Assembly: GCA_016793115.1 (NCBI GenBank)
Contig: JAEUIN010000043.1
Span: 49,361 to 113,360, forward strand
DNA from: Planctomycetaceae bacterium
GTDB taxonomy: Bacteria > Planctomycetota > Planctomycetia > Pirellulales > PNKZ01
DNA: 64,000 nucleotides
Direction: 5' to 3'
Part shown: positions 45,346 to 53,751 of the stretch, one piece after another
Layout: each line of letters starts with the position of its first letter
Numbering within the stretch: the stretch's first letter is position 1
Program-made: the position numbers and the translations under genes
The notes under the pieces: generated by a model
What the model was told of the DNA's origin: nothing
The model's database searches: none
Seen by the model: the letters and a program-made list of their open reading frames with translations, nothing else

Positions 45346-47115
45346 TTAAAAAGGCCAAACAAACGGTGCCAGCGCCACGGTGATAATCCCGATCAGGATG
45401 TCGAGCGGCACGCCGATTTTGACATAATCGCTGAAGCGATACCCGCCGGGGCCGTAAACCATCAGATTTGTCTGATACCCGATCGGGGTGGCAAAACCGT
45501 TCGAAGCGGCCATCATCACGGCGATGACGAACGGAAAGTGATTCACGCCCAATCTTGACGCCGCTTCGATGCTGAGCGGAAACATCAACGCCGCCGCGGC
45601 GTTGTTCGTCACCGCTTCGGTGACGATGATCGTGCCGATGTACACCATGGCAAGCGTGGCCCAAGGAGATCCGGCGGCCAGCGAGGTCATGGCTTCGGCG
45701 ATGGCGCGGGCCGCGCCGGTGTCTTCCAAAGCTTTGCTGATGGCGAACGAGGCCGCGATCGCCAGTAAGACGTCGGAATTCAGGCCGCGCTTGGCTTGAT
45801 CGACCGTGGCGCAACGCGAAATAAGAATCAACGCCGCGGCCAAAACGGCCGCTTGCAGCATCGGTAAGATTTCCAAGCCGGCGAGGGCGATCATGCCGAG
45901 GAGAATCGCCAAGGCGATCCCCGCTTTATCGTGCCGCGGCGGATGCGAGTCTTGGAGTTGGCTAACCAGGAAAAAGTCGCGACTGTTGCGATGCTGATTG
46001 ACGAACGACGGGTGGGCTTCCAAGAGGAGCGTATCGCCGGTCGTCACTTCAATGTCGCCGATCTTTCCGGTCAGCCGTTGGCCGTTGCGAGCGACGGCCA
46101 GCACGACGGCGTTGTAATTCGAACGGAAGCGGGCGTCGCGAATCGTTTGGCCGACGAGTTGGCACGTGTTGGACACCACCGCCTCGATCAGGCATCGTTC
46201 CGATCGCGGTGAGTTGAGTTTGAAGACTTGATCGGTCGCCGGCTTGAGGCCGCGAGTTCGCTGCAAATCGACGACCGATTCGACGACGCCGACGAAGACG
46301 AGTCGGTCGTTGCCGCGGAGCCGCTCTTCCGGCGCCACGGCAGGCAACACCATGCCGTCGCGATCGATCTCCGCCAAATAAACGCCGGGCAAATGTCGAA
46401 GGCCTGCTTCTTCGATCGTTTTGCCGATCAGCGGGCTGGCCCCGTCGACGAGCATTTCGATCGTGTATTGTCGCGGATCTTCCAAGTGGCTGAGCGCAGG
46501 CCGTCGGTCGGGCAGGAGTCGCTTGCTTGCCAGCACGACGAAGGTGACGCCCACGATGGCCGCAGGGATGCCGACCCAAGAAATATCGAACATTCCGATC
46601 GACTGACCGGGGAACTGCTCTTTGTAAAGTCCGCTGACGACCAGATTCGTGCTGGTACCGATAAGCGAGCAGGTGCCGCCGAGGATCGAGGCGTAGCTCA
46701 GCGGAATCATGAGCTTGGAAACGGCGACGCGATTTTTCTTCGCCCAATCGTTGACGATCGGGATCAACATCGCGACCAAAGGGGTATTGTTGATAAACGC
46801 CGAGATCGTTGCCGTGGGAACCATGAGTCGGGCGACGGCCGCCGTCGGCGATTTCGGGTTGCCCAGGACTCGTTGGGCGATGAAGTCGATCGCGCCGGTC
46901 TCGGTGACGCCGGCACCGACGATGTAGAGCACGGCGACGGTAACCATGCCCTCATTCGACAGCCCGCCGAGGGCGTCTTTGACTCCAAGAACGCCGGCAC
47001 CGTAGAGCGCGGCCACGGCTCCCCACATGATTGCCGCCGGCGAGGTCTTGCCCCAAGCGAGCAAGCACAGCGTTAAACAGAGAATTGCGATCGTGTACCA
47101 GGCTTGCCAGTCCAT
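45346..47115 (-). CDS. SLC13/Na+ symporter with two TrkA-C domains
   Basis: A 589-residue membrane protein. The N-terminal transporter half has ISAFINNTPLVAMLIPIV and LGGTCSLIGTSTNLVVSGLY; two RCK_C/TrkA-C domains (about 210-290 and 295-375) are inserted before the second half with VTNNAAAALMFPLSIEAAS and GFATPIGYQTNLMVYGPGGY. This is the usual layout of divalent anion:Na+ symporters (sulfate or dicarboxylates). Substrate is not determined. The stop codon lies inside a short ggccttt/aaaggcc hairpin (45341-45356) that could aid termination. Confidence 0.92.
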   Translation of the reverse strand: MDWQAWYTIAILCLTLCLLAWGKTSPAAIMWGAVAALYGAGVLGVKDALGGLSNEGMVTVAVLYIVGAGVTETGAIDFIAQRVLGNPKSPTAAVARLMVPTATISAFINNTPLVAMLIPIVNDWAKKNRVAVSKLMIPLSYASILGGTCSLIGTSTNLVVSGLYKEQFPGQSIGMFDISWVGIPAAIVGVTFVVLASKRLLPDRRPALSHLEDPRQYTIEMLVDGASPLIGKTIEEAGLRHLPGVYLAEIDRDGMVLPAVAPEERLRGNDRLVFVGVVESVVDLQRTRGLKPATDQVFKLNSPRSERCLIEAVVSNTCQLVGQTIRDARFRSNYNAVVLAVARNGQRLTGKIGDIEVTTGDTLLLEAHPSFVNQHRNSRDFFLVSQLQDSHPPRHDKAGIALAILLGMIALAGLEILPMLQAAVLAAALILISRCATVDQAKRGLNSDVLLAIAASFAISKALEDTGAARAIAEAMTSLAAGSPWATLAMVYIGTIIVTEAVTNNAAAALMFPLSIEAASRLGVNHFPFVIAVMMAASNGFATPIGYQTNLMVYGPGGYRFSDYVKIGVPLDILIGIITVALAPFVWPF

Positions 47116-47486
47116 GCCGTGCTTCCGTCGTCGTCGACTAGATGCTTGAGCTTCAGTCCTCCGGTGGATTGATCGTCAAATCGCAATCTACCGCTTGTGC
47201 AAAGATTACCGATTTTGACATCTCTGCGACAGCAATCGGACAGGACACTTCTGAAACGGGAAAAACCGGCTGCCTAAGTTCTGAGCAGTTACCCGGCTGA
47301 CCCGTGTTAGGCACGACTGCCTGCTTTCAATGCAAGCGATGCTTGTTGCTGTAAGTGCTATCACCGCAGGGACTTTCGCTACTGGTATTGACGGCAAAAT
47401 ACATTTCCGTCAAACAGTAGCCCGCGTGGCCGCTGGAAAAGGAATTCACCGCCCGTTCACGAAAGAAAAACAAGGAGAAGTCGGTC
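47116..47486. other. Gene-free stretch with several hairpins
   Basis: About 370 bases without a gene between the SLC13-type gene (minus) and the ribbon-helix-helix gene (plus). It holds the structured leader described separately; no clear promoter boxes could be named. Confidence 0.6.
47256..47413 (+). promoter_or_regulatory. Hairpin-rich leader with competing pairings
   Basis: Upstream of the 47487 gene, tgcctaa (47271-47277) is the exact complement of ttaggca (47307-47313), while aggca (47309-47313) can instead pair with tgcct (47318-47322) around a 4-base loop. acggg (47256-47260) can pair with cccgt (47301-47305). Two more hairpins follow: caagc/gcttg (47333-47345) and ttgacgg/ccgtcaa (47388-47413). 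Mutually exclusive pairing suggests a switch or attenuator; no known riboswitch class is recognised. Confidence 0.35.
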
Positions 47487-47891
47487 ATGGGAGAGAAGGA
47501 AACCCAAGTTATTAAGGTCGCTCAAGAACTCTTCACCCAACAACCGGATTGGGTCACGTTCTTCCGCGAAGTGCTGGGCGTCGGCGGAATCGTCCGCGAA
47601 GCGTTCCCGGCTCCCGAATCGCTGGCTCAGTTCGAGCAGAGCGAGGAGTACGCCGAGATTCAGCAGATGGTCGCTAAGCTCCGTGAGCGTGGTGACGACG
47701 TCGCCAATAGCCGCGAGCCGACGCGGGTCATCACCGTCCGTCTGCCGGCAAGCTTGCATGAATCGCTCCGGGCCGAAGCCCATGATCGTCACACCAGCAT
47801 GAACAAGCTCTGCATCACGAAGCTGCTGCAGATGGTCGAAAGCGAACTGGTGCCGACCGATTCGAAGCTCCCGGTCGCCGCTCGCGCCTAA
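47487..47891 (+). CDS. Small ribbon-helix-helix (HicB/Arc-like) protein
   Basis: A 134-residue protein. The N-terminal 70 residues are acidic and helical (WVTFFREVLGVGGIVREAF and EEYAEIQQMVAKLRE). The C-terminal part TRVITVRLPASLHESLRAEA followed by HTSMNKLCITKLLQ matches the ribbon-helix-helix DNA-binding fold of HicB-type antitoxins. No toxin gene is adjacent: RNase P RNA follows on the other strand. A strong terminator ends the transcript, so it is monocistronic. It may be a stand-alone transcription regulator rather than an antitoxin. Confidence 0.82.
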   Translation: MGEKETQVIKVAQELFTQQPDWVTFFREVLGVGGIVREAFPAPESLAQFEQSEEYAEIQQMVAKLRERGDDVANSREPTRVITVRLPASLHESLRAEAHDRHTSMNKLCITKLLQMVESELVPTDSKLPVAARA

Positions 47892-47926
47892 GCTTGCCCG
47901 CTCGGAAGTTCGACGTCGAAAAGCTC

Positions 47927-47958
47927 AAAGCCCCGGGACGGCCGTCCCGGGGCTTTTT
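47927..47958 (+). terminator. Rho-independent terminator
   Basis: aaagccccgggacg (47927-47940) pairs perfectly with cgtcccggggcttt (47943-47956) and runs into a T-tract. It ends the transcript of the ribbon-helix-helix gene and may also act on the opposite strand below rnpB. Confidence 0.93.
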
Positions 47959-48008
47959 GCGTTGATCGGACGCGCGCGCCGTTCTAGAGGCCGTAAAAAA
48001 ATGCGTTC

Positions 48009-48446
48009 AAAGCGAGCCTATAAGCCGGGTTCTGTCCGCCGCGGACTTGCGAACGCGGCGCGACGATCATTTTTCTAGGCCGACGATTGCTCGTCGGCTC
48101 AAGCAGCCTACCCGGAAGTGAGCGGATCGAGCCGATCCGCGTCGCCGACCTGCCTTGCGGCGGCGAACTCCTTCCTGTTTGGCCTTGCTCCCCGTGGGGT
48201 TTACCTAGCCGGCCGGTCGCCCGAACCGCTGGTGAGCTCTTACCTCACCGTTTCACCCTTACCTCGAACGACTTGCGTCGCCCGATCGGCGGTTTGCTTT
48301 CTGTTGCACTGTTCCCGGACCTTGCGGTCGGTGGGCGTTACCCACCACGGTGCGCTGCGGAGCCCGGACTTTCCTCCCGCCGCGCCGCCCTGAACCCTTG
48401 CGGGATCGAGGTAGCCGACCGGCCGACGATCGTCCAGCTCGCTCTG
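48009..48446 (-). ncRNA. rnpB: RNase P RNA, bacterial type A
   Basis: Catalytic RNA of RNase P, which matures tRNA 5' ends. On the minus strand the 5' helix gagcgagct pairs with the 3' end ggctcgctt (P1). The universal core gaggaaagtccgggctcc (complement near 48357-48374) and the 3' block gacagaacccggcttata (near 48013-48032) are present, with the acagaaa and ggtaaacccc segments in the expected order. Length is about 438 nucleotides. End points are inferred from the P1 helix. Confidence 0.94.
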
Positions 48447-48460
48447 AACACTGGACATCT

Positions 48461-48497
48461 TAGTAGGGTGGGGCGAGCGCAGCGAGGCCCACCCCAC
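48461..48497. repeat. Dispersed REP-like hairpin (GTAGGGTGGG type)
   Basis: gtagggtggggcgagcgcag is followed by aggcccaccc, giving an imperfect hairpin of gggtggg and cccaccc. It sits between rnpB and the radical SAM gene and resembles short palindromes scattered in many bacterial genomes. Only one copy is seen in this window. Confidence 0.45.
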
Positions 48498-48513
48498 CCA
48501 ATTGCACGCGGCC

Positions 48514-49485
48514 CTACGCCAAACGGCCCTGATACGTGCTGCGGCGGGTGAACTCAGCTTCGAGCGCAGCCCGCAGCGCGGGTTTATCGAGGCACCAGGC
48601 AGGGCCGACGTGATAGTTCGGCGGCGATTCGCCGCTGACGCGTTCGACGATCATCGTCGGCGGCAGGATCTCAAGAATATCGACGACCGTGCGGACGTAA
48701 TCGTCGAGTTCCATTAGCTGCACCCGGCCGGCGGCGACTTGATCGGCCAGCGGCGTGTCTTTTACGGCGTAAAGATTGTGGAGCTTCACGGCATCGACGT
48801 TGAGTCGCGCCAACTCGCGGGCCGTCGCCAACATGTCGTCGTGCGATTCACCCGGGACGCCCAGAATCAGATGCGCGCAGATCTCAAAGCCGCGGCCTCG
48901 ACTGCGCGCCACCGCGTCGAGGAACGACGCGTGGCGGTGTCCGCGGTTCATCCAATCAAGCGACCGGTCGTGCATCGTCTGCATGCCGTATTCGAGCGAG
49001 ACATAAGTCCGCTCGGCCAATTCGCTCACCAAGTCGAGCACATCGGCCGGCACGCAGTCCGGGCGCGTGCCGACGGCCAGACCGACGACCTTCGGCGCCG
49101 CCAGGGCTTCTTCATAGAGTCGGCGAAGCTTGGTAACCGGAGCGTAGGTGTTCGTCGCCGGCTGAAAATACGCGATAAAGTCGTCGACTTTGTAGCGCGT
49201 CTTGATCCGCTTGATGCCTTCTTCGATTTGCCCGGCAATCGAGGTGCGCGGGAGCCGCCGACTCGGGCTGAAACTGCGATTGTCGCAGAACACGCACCCG
49301 CCGGTCGTCACCGTGCCGTCGACGTTTGGGCAAGTGAAGCCGGCGTCGATGCTCACTTTGTGTATGCGGCGGCCGTAGAGCTTGCGCAGGTAGTAGTTGT
49401 AGCTGAAGTAACGTAATCCCGCGGCTCGCCAAGTCGGGGCGTTGCGAATGGCGGCGGCGTGCGTATGCAGAGCGGCGACGTTCAT
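48514..49485 (-). CDS. Radical SAM protein, YhcC/TIGR01212 type
   Basis: A 323-residue radical SAM protein. The cluster motif lies in FTCPNVDGTVTTGGCVFCDN (one Cys, then eleven residues, then CxxC), as in the TIGR01212/YhcC group related to Elp3. IAYFQPATNTYAPV, VGLAVGTRPDCVPADVLDL and LEYGMQTMHDRSLDWMNRGH are family blocks. The reaction is not established. It lies on the minus strand upstream of rnpB. Confidence 0.92.
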   Translation of the reverse strand: MNVAALHTHAAAIRNAPTWRAAGLRYFSYNYYLRKLYGRRIHKVSIDAGFTCPNVDGTVTTGGCVFCDNRSFSPSRRLPRTSIAGQIEEGIKRIKTRYKVDDFIAYFQPATNTYAPVTKLRRLYEEALAAPKVVGLAVGTRPDCVPADVLDLVSELAERTYVSLEYGMQTMHDRSLDWMNRGHRHASFLDAVARSRGRGFEICAHLILGVPGESHDDMLATARELARLNVDAVKLHNLYAVKDTPLADQVAAGRVQLMELDDYVRTVVDILEILPPTMIVERVSGESPPNYHVGPAWCLDKPALRAALEAEFTRRSTYQGRLA

Positions 49486-49518
49486 CCGCTCGATCTTACC
49501 TTGGCGGGCGTGCTGTAG

Positions 49519-49540
49519 GGAACGCCCTCCGAGGCGTTCC
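49519..49540. repeat. Short intergenic palindrome
   Basis: ggaacgcc (49519-49526) and ggcgttcc (49533-49540) form an 8-bp hairpin with a six-base loop just after the sulfatase stop (minus strand). It could end sulfatase transcription, but no T-run follows; it also resembles scattered palindromic repeats. Confidence 0.5.
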
Positions 49541-49551
49541 GCATAGCCAGT

Positions 49552-51615
49552 TCAATTCCCGGCCGGTTTCGCCGACGGAAACGTCCACTGCGCGAGCGGT
49601 TTCTTTGGGTCGCGGCCGTAAATGCCGAGGGCGTCGATGTCGACCGGCGTCTTTTCGGCGGGTAGATAGAGCCGCAAGTGCACCAAAGTGCCTTCGACCG
49701 GAAGCTTGAGTTCGGCGTCTTGAATCTGGTCGCTCGCGGGCACTTCGACGGAGACGATCTGCCCTTCGGCCGGGAACGTATCTTGGTCAGCCGTGCGCCA
49801 TTGAGCTTGGAATGCGCCGCCGACGGGAGCGCGGACGCGCATCAATACACGAGTCGGTCCAGTCGATCTGACTCGGGTCGTGCCGAGGAACGGCTTCCGG
49901 CCGGTTCCTTCGACTCGCAACGCGCCGTTGTGATCGTCGCTTCCGACGATAGACGCCTTGCACTGCTTCGGCGCGAGCCCTTCGATCATCGGCGGCGCAT
50001 TGGGGTCGGCCGGTTTGCGCGGCGCCAAGGCCGCCGTTGGCTTGAAAGCCGGGTTCGGACGCGGGTAGGTCGCCCCGGTATCCTTAAGAAATGTATCGAT
50101 CATCGCATCCAGTTCGGCGACGCGTGCCGGCTCGGCAGAGGCCAAGTTTTCCGATTCGCCGAGGTCTTGAGCGAGATTGTACAGCTCGTGGCGTACCGCT
50201 TCGTCGACCGCGCCGAACCAGCGAATGAGTTTCCAGTCGCCCGAGCGAACCCATACGCCGCCGGCCTTACCGGGGCTGCGGCCGTGCGGAAAGTAGTTGA
50301 AGAAGGCTTGACGATTTAAGTCGCCCTCGCCTGAGAGAACTCTGACGAGGCTGACGCCGTCGAGCTGTTGTTGCTTCGGTCGGTCGGCTCCGACGAGTTC
50401 GAGCACGGTCGGATAAATGTCGATGTGCCCGACGACGGCATTGCTGGTCGTGTTCGGCTTGATGCGGCCGGTCCAGGCCCACATCATCGGCACCCGCGTG
50501 CCCCCTTCGTAGAGCGTGCCTTTGCCGTCGCGGAGCGGCGCGTTGTTCGTCGGCGGACGGTCGCCGGCCCACTTGCGCCAGTCGGCGATGAAGGCTTCGT
50601 TTTGCTTCGCGGCACGCATGAACTTGGGATCGTCGGGGACGTTGCTGTGGGTGTTGCCCCCGTTGTCGGAGTAGAACACGACGATCGTGTTCTCCGCCAA
50701 GCCGAGCCGATCGATCGTGTCGACGATCGTGCCGAAGCACTCGTCGACGCTCCGCAACATCGACGCCATGATCGGATTACCCTGCGCGCCGCGCGGATCG
50801 GTCGTTTTCGCGAACTCTTCCGTATATTCTTTCTTGTGGCCCCAAGGTCCGTGAACGCCGTAGCACCACAGATTCAGAAAGAACGGGCGATCCTTGTTCG
50901 CTTCAATGAATCGCCGAGCTTCTTGAGCTTGGCGATCGACGATGTATTCACCGGCCGGACCGTCGGTGATCGTGCCGACTCGGTGTTGGGCGCTCGGCTT
51001 GCCGTCGCGCGACACACCGTAGGGCGAGAAGTATTCGCCGGGCGGACCGGGATCGGGATGGCAATGAAACGCTTCATCGAAACCTTGCTGTTCCGGCCAG
51101 TGCGGCTCGGTGAGGCCGAGATGCCATTTGCCGATGTGGGCCGTGCGGTACCCAAGGTCGTGCAGCGCTTCGGCCAGCGTGTATTCGCTCGGGTCGAGGT
51201 AGTTTTTGCTTTCCGGAGTGAGGAGCGGCTGCGTCGGGCCCGCGCGGTCGGGAAGGTAAGCAAAATCGGTCGGCCGCGGCGGTTGGTGCCCGGTGGCGCT
51301 TGTGATTCCGTGCCGTGCGGAATACTTGCCGCTCAAGATCGAGGCCCGCGTCGGAGAGCAGAGCGGCTGAGCGTAGGCGTCGGTGAAGCGCATCGCTCGT
51401 TCCGCGAAGCGATCGATGTTCGGCGTTTGGTAATACTTCGAGCCGTTGACGCCGCAATCCATGAAGCCCATGTCGTCGACGAGGAACAGGACGACGTTGG
51501 GACGACGCGGGCCTTCGCCCGCGGCAGCGGCCGCCGATGAATCAAAACAGGCGGCGAGCAGCCAGAGCCCAGCGAACAGCGCGGCCATGAGTTTGGTTCC
51601 GATCAGGCGTAACAT
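49552..51615 (-). CDS. Secreted type I sulfatase (arylsulfatase family)
   Basis: A 687-residue sulfatase with a signal peptide (LMAALFAGLWLLAACFDSSA). The formylglycine motif is CSPTRASILSGKYSARHG with the nucleophile Cys86; metal-binding PNVVLFLVDDMGFMDCGVNG and the later FYSDNGGNTHSNVPDD residues match. The C-terminal 170 residues form an extra beta-rich domain. Such enzymes remove sulfate from marine polysaccharides. Substrate is unknown. A formylglycine-generating enzyme gene is not visible in the window. A nested palindrome lies 40 bases upstream of the start. Confidence 0.94.
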   Translation of the reverse strand: MLRLIGTKLMAALFAGLWLLAACFDSSAAAAAGEGPRRPNVVLFLVDDMGFMDCGVNGSKYYQTPNIDRFAERAMRFTDAYAQPLCSPTRASILSGKYSARHGITSATGHQPPRPTDFAYLPDRAGPTQPLLTPESKNYLDPSEYTLAEALHDLGYRTAHIGKWHLGLTEPHWPEQQGFDEAFHCHPDPGPPGEYFSPYGVSRDGKPSAQHRVGTITDGPAGEYIVDRQAQEARRFIEANKDRPFFLNLWCYGVHGPWGHKKEYTEEFAKTTDPRGAQGNPIMASMLRSVDECFGTIVDTIDRLGLAENTIVVFYSDNGGNTHSNVPDDPKFMRAAKQNEAFIADWRKWAGDRPPTNNAPLRDGKGTLYEGGTRVPMMWAWTGRIKPNTTSNAVVGHIDIYPTVLELVGADRPKQQQLDGVSLVRVLSGEGDLNRQAFFNYFPHGRSPGKAGGVWVRSGDWKLIRWFGAVDEAVRHELYNLAQDLGESENLASAEPARVAELDAMIDTFLKDTGATYPRPNPAFKPTAALAPRKPADPNAPPMIEGLAPKQCKASIVGSDDHNGALRVEGTGRKPFLGTTRVRSTGPTRVLMRVRAPVGGAFQAQWRTADQDTFPAEGQIVSVEVPASDQIQDAELKLPVEGTLVHLRLYLPAEKTPVDIDALGIYGRDPKKPLAQWTFPSAKPAGN

Positions 51616-51654
51616 GGATCTTTACTCCTCCCGCGGCGATTCGGTCGTCGTGTC

Positions 51655-51736
51655 GTGCGCATCTATTCAGGAGATCGTTGCGCACCGCTATTGTCTTACT
51701 TGAATGTGCGCAACTATCCGGAGAATAGATGCGCAC
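51655..51736. repeat. 82-bp nested palindrome upstream of the sulfatase
   Basis: Outer arms gtgcgcatctattc (51655-51668) and gaatagatgcgcac (51723-51736) are perfect complements, and inner arms gttgcgcac (51677-51685) and gtgcgcaac (51706-51714) are too; both share one centre at 51695/51696. The word tgcgca thus appears four times in alternating orientation. It may be an operator array, a cruciform, a structured 5' leader or a small mobile element. Confidence 0.8.
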
Positions 51737-51846
51737 TTTGCGTATTTATCGTCGACGTAAGTTGAGAAACCGGCACTGGTCGCCGCGTTACGCGCCAACC
51801 CGCACATATCCGCGGGCGCGGCCAAAAACAATCAACGGAAAGTCGG

Positions 51847-53202
51847 CTACTGCACCGGAATCTGCAGGGCGATTTCCTTTTCGCCGCGGCGGATCTTGGC
51901 CGGAATCTTATCGCCCGGTTTGTAGTCGGCCAGCGAGTGGGCGAGCATTTGTGTTTCCGTGAGCGGAGCGGTCGAGCCGGCGAATTCGGTGACGACGTCC
52001 CCTTTCACCCAGCCGGCCTGCTTCGCTTTGGCGTGGTCGCCGTATTGTCCGACGTGCTTCACGCGCAGCGCCAACCGATCGGGGGCGATGCCGAGCTTGC
52101 TGCGCTCGTCGTCGGGGAGCGGTTCCAAGGCCATGCCGCCGAAAGCCGCACGGCGCAGGTCCCAAGTCGTCGCCCGCCAAGAAATGTCGGACTTCGTGCG
52201 CCAGCCGGCAGGCAGCGTCAGTTCGGCCGTCGTCGATCGGCCTCCGCGAACGAGTTCAGCCTTGAGGACGCCGCTTGCGGGAAACTGATGCAGCACGTGC
52301 TGTATGTCGGCGATGGAAAGTATCGGACTCCCATTGAGCTTCGCAATGTGATCGCCGGCTCGAAGGCCGGCCTCGGCCGCGATCGAACCTTCGGCCACGG
52401 TTTTCACTTCGGCCGCCTCCAGCGGGTTCATGGCGAGGCCGATCACTTTCGGCAGCGGGTGCGGATAAAGCACTTGCTCGGGGATCGTTTTGCCCGCTTC
52501 TCGGTAGAAGCGCCGTTCGGCCTCGCGCACTTGGTGGCAGTGAATGCAGCTTTGAACGACGTTGCCTTCGTAGTTGAGCTCCGACGTGTATTTGCCGGAG
52601 AGCATCGGATAGTCCTCCGGTTGTCCGACCGGCGGCGCGTAGCCGGTCTTGCCTGCGAATTGCGCCTGATTGTTGGGATAACCTTTGTGCCAAGCGAGCG
52701 CTTGCTCGAGCGCGCGAGCGAAGCCTTGCATCGTCATGTCTTGAGTTTCGTCTTTGCTCTCGCTGCGCGTGCCGAAGCGGCCGTAGATCGTGCCGTCGGC
52801 GTTCACGAGAAACGCATGAAACGATTGATCGTAGTCGAACTGGAACTTGCCGATGTCGAGCCCGTTGGCCTTGACGATGCGCACGCAAACGAATTGATCC
52901 ATCAGCGCACGAACGGTTTCGTTGCGGCGCACGACTTCGTCGTCGAATTTACTGCAAGCTTCGCAAGGAATGCAGCGAAACACCACCAACAGCGGCTTGC
53001 CGCTCGACTTCGCCGCGGCGACGGCCCCTTCGTAATCGTTGTAGAGCCACGAGTCGTCTTGCTCGAGGCGGGCTTTGTCGGCCCGCACTTTTTGCTCGCG
53101 CTCGCCGGGAGGTGCGGCGTGAGTCACAACCGCGAGTGAAAGCACGACGACGGCGAGCGAGATTGCCGCGACGCAACGTGAAATCGAGGGCAAACGGTTC
53201 AT
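51847..53202 (-). CDS. Secreted thioredoxin-like/PDZ protein with CxxCH motif
   Basis: A 451-residue protein with a signal peptide (CVAAISLAVVVLSLAVVTHA). A thioredoxin-like part has PLLVVFRCIPCEACSKFDDE with CIPC at 77-80. A CIHCH motif (about residue 219), which could bind c-type heme, follows, and then a PDZ domain (VAEGSIAAEAGLRAGDHIAK) and a C-terminal second PDZ-like segment (KAKQAGWVKGDVVTEFAGS). This Trx-PDZ combination is typical of Planctomycetota; role unknown, perhaps envelope redox or protein quality control. The ATG at 53202 opens the signal peptide. Confidence 0.85.
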   Translation of the reverse strand: MNRLPSISRCVAAISLAVVVLSLAVVTHAAPPGEREQKVRADKARLEQDDSWLYNDYEGAVAAAKSSGKPLLVVFRCIPCEACSKFDDEVVRRNETVRALMDQFVCVRIVKANGLDIGKFQFDYDQSFHAFLVNADGTIYGRFGTRSESKDETQDMTMQGFARALEQALAWHKGYPNNQAQFAGKTGYAPPVGQPEDYPMLSGKYTSELNYEGNVVQSCIHCHQVREAERRFYREAGKTIPEQVLYPHPLPKVIGLAMNPLEAAEVKTVAEGSIAAEAGLRAGDHIAKLNGSPILSIADIQHVLHQFPASGVLKAELVRGGRSTTAELTLPAGWRTKSDISWRATTWDLRRAAFGGMALEPLPDDERSKLGIAPDRLALRVKHVGQYGDHAKAKQAGWVKGDVVTEFAGSTAPLTETQMLAHSLADYKPGDKIPAKIRRGEKEIALQIPVQ

Positions 53203-53272
53203 GTTCGACTCCGGTGTGGTTGGGCCGCCGATGCGGAAGTCGTGTCGATTCGGTCGGGCGTCGTTCCTTCGT

Positions 53273-53719
53273 CTATTTGGCTTTCGCCAGCCAGCGATCG
53301 AGTTGGTTGGCGAATTCCTGTCGGTTGCGCGGCGTGTAGTTCGCCGGGCCGCCGAGAACGTGCCCTTCGCCGCGCAATCCGTCGAGCATGTTCCGCACGG
53401 AGAGGCGTTCATGCACGTTGTTCTCCGTGTAAAGTTCACCGCGCGGGTCCAAGGCCGTGGCTCCCTTGGCGACGACGTCGGCCGCCAACGGAATGTCGGC
53501 CGTTATCACGAGATCGCCGGGTTCCACGACTTCGACAATCTTGCGATCGGCGATGTTCATGCCCGAGGGGACGAGGATCGCGGTAACGAACTCCGAACGG
53601 GGCAGCCGCATCGATTGGTTGGCGACGAGCGTGACTTTGATTCTACGGCGCTCCGCGGCCCGAAACAGCAACTCCTTCGCGGTCCCCGGGCAGGCGTCGG
53701 CATCGACCCAGATTTGCAT
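53273..53719 (-). CDS. YaiI/YqxD family (DUF188) protein
   Basis: A 148-residue protein of the UPF0178/DUF188 family with a PIN-like fold. It starts MQIWVDADACPGTAKELLF; the acidic DADACP motif, GDLVITADIPLAADVVAKGA and ENNVHERLSVRNMLDGLR are diagnostic. Function is not proven; nuclease activity is suspected from fold. The frame is open to 53953, but the family start is at 53719. Confidence 0.93.
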   Translation of the reverse strand: MQIWVDADACPGTAKELLFRAAERRRIKVTLVANQSMRLPRSEFVTAILVPSGMNIADRKIVEVVEPGDLVITADIPLAADVVAKGATALDPRGELYTENNVHERLSVRNMLDGLRGEGHVLGGPANYTPRNRQEFANQLDRWLAKAK

Positions 53720-53751
53720 GGTGATTGCGTGTTTCGGCGGGGCTGCCGGAG

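Noticed and set aside
47487..47891. HicAB toxin-antitoxin locus
   Set aside because: Only the ribbon-helix-helix partner is present; no HicA-type double-stranded RNA-binding toxin lies on either side.
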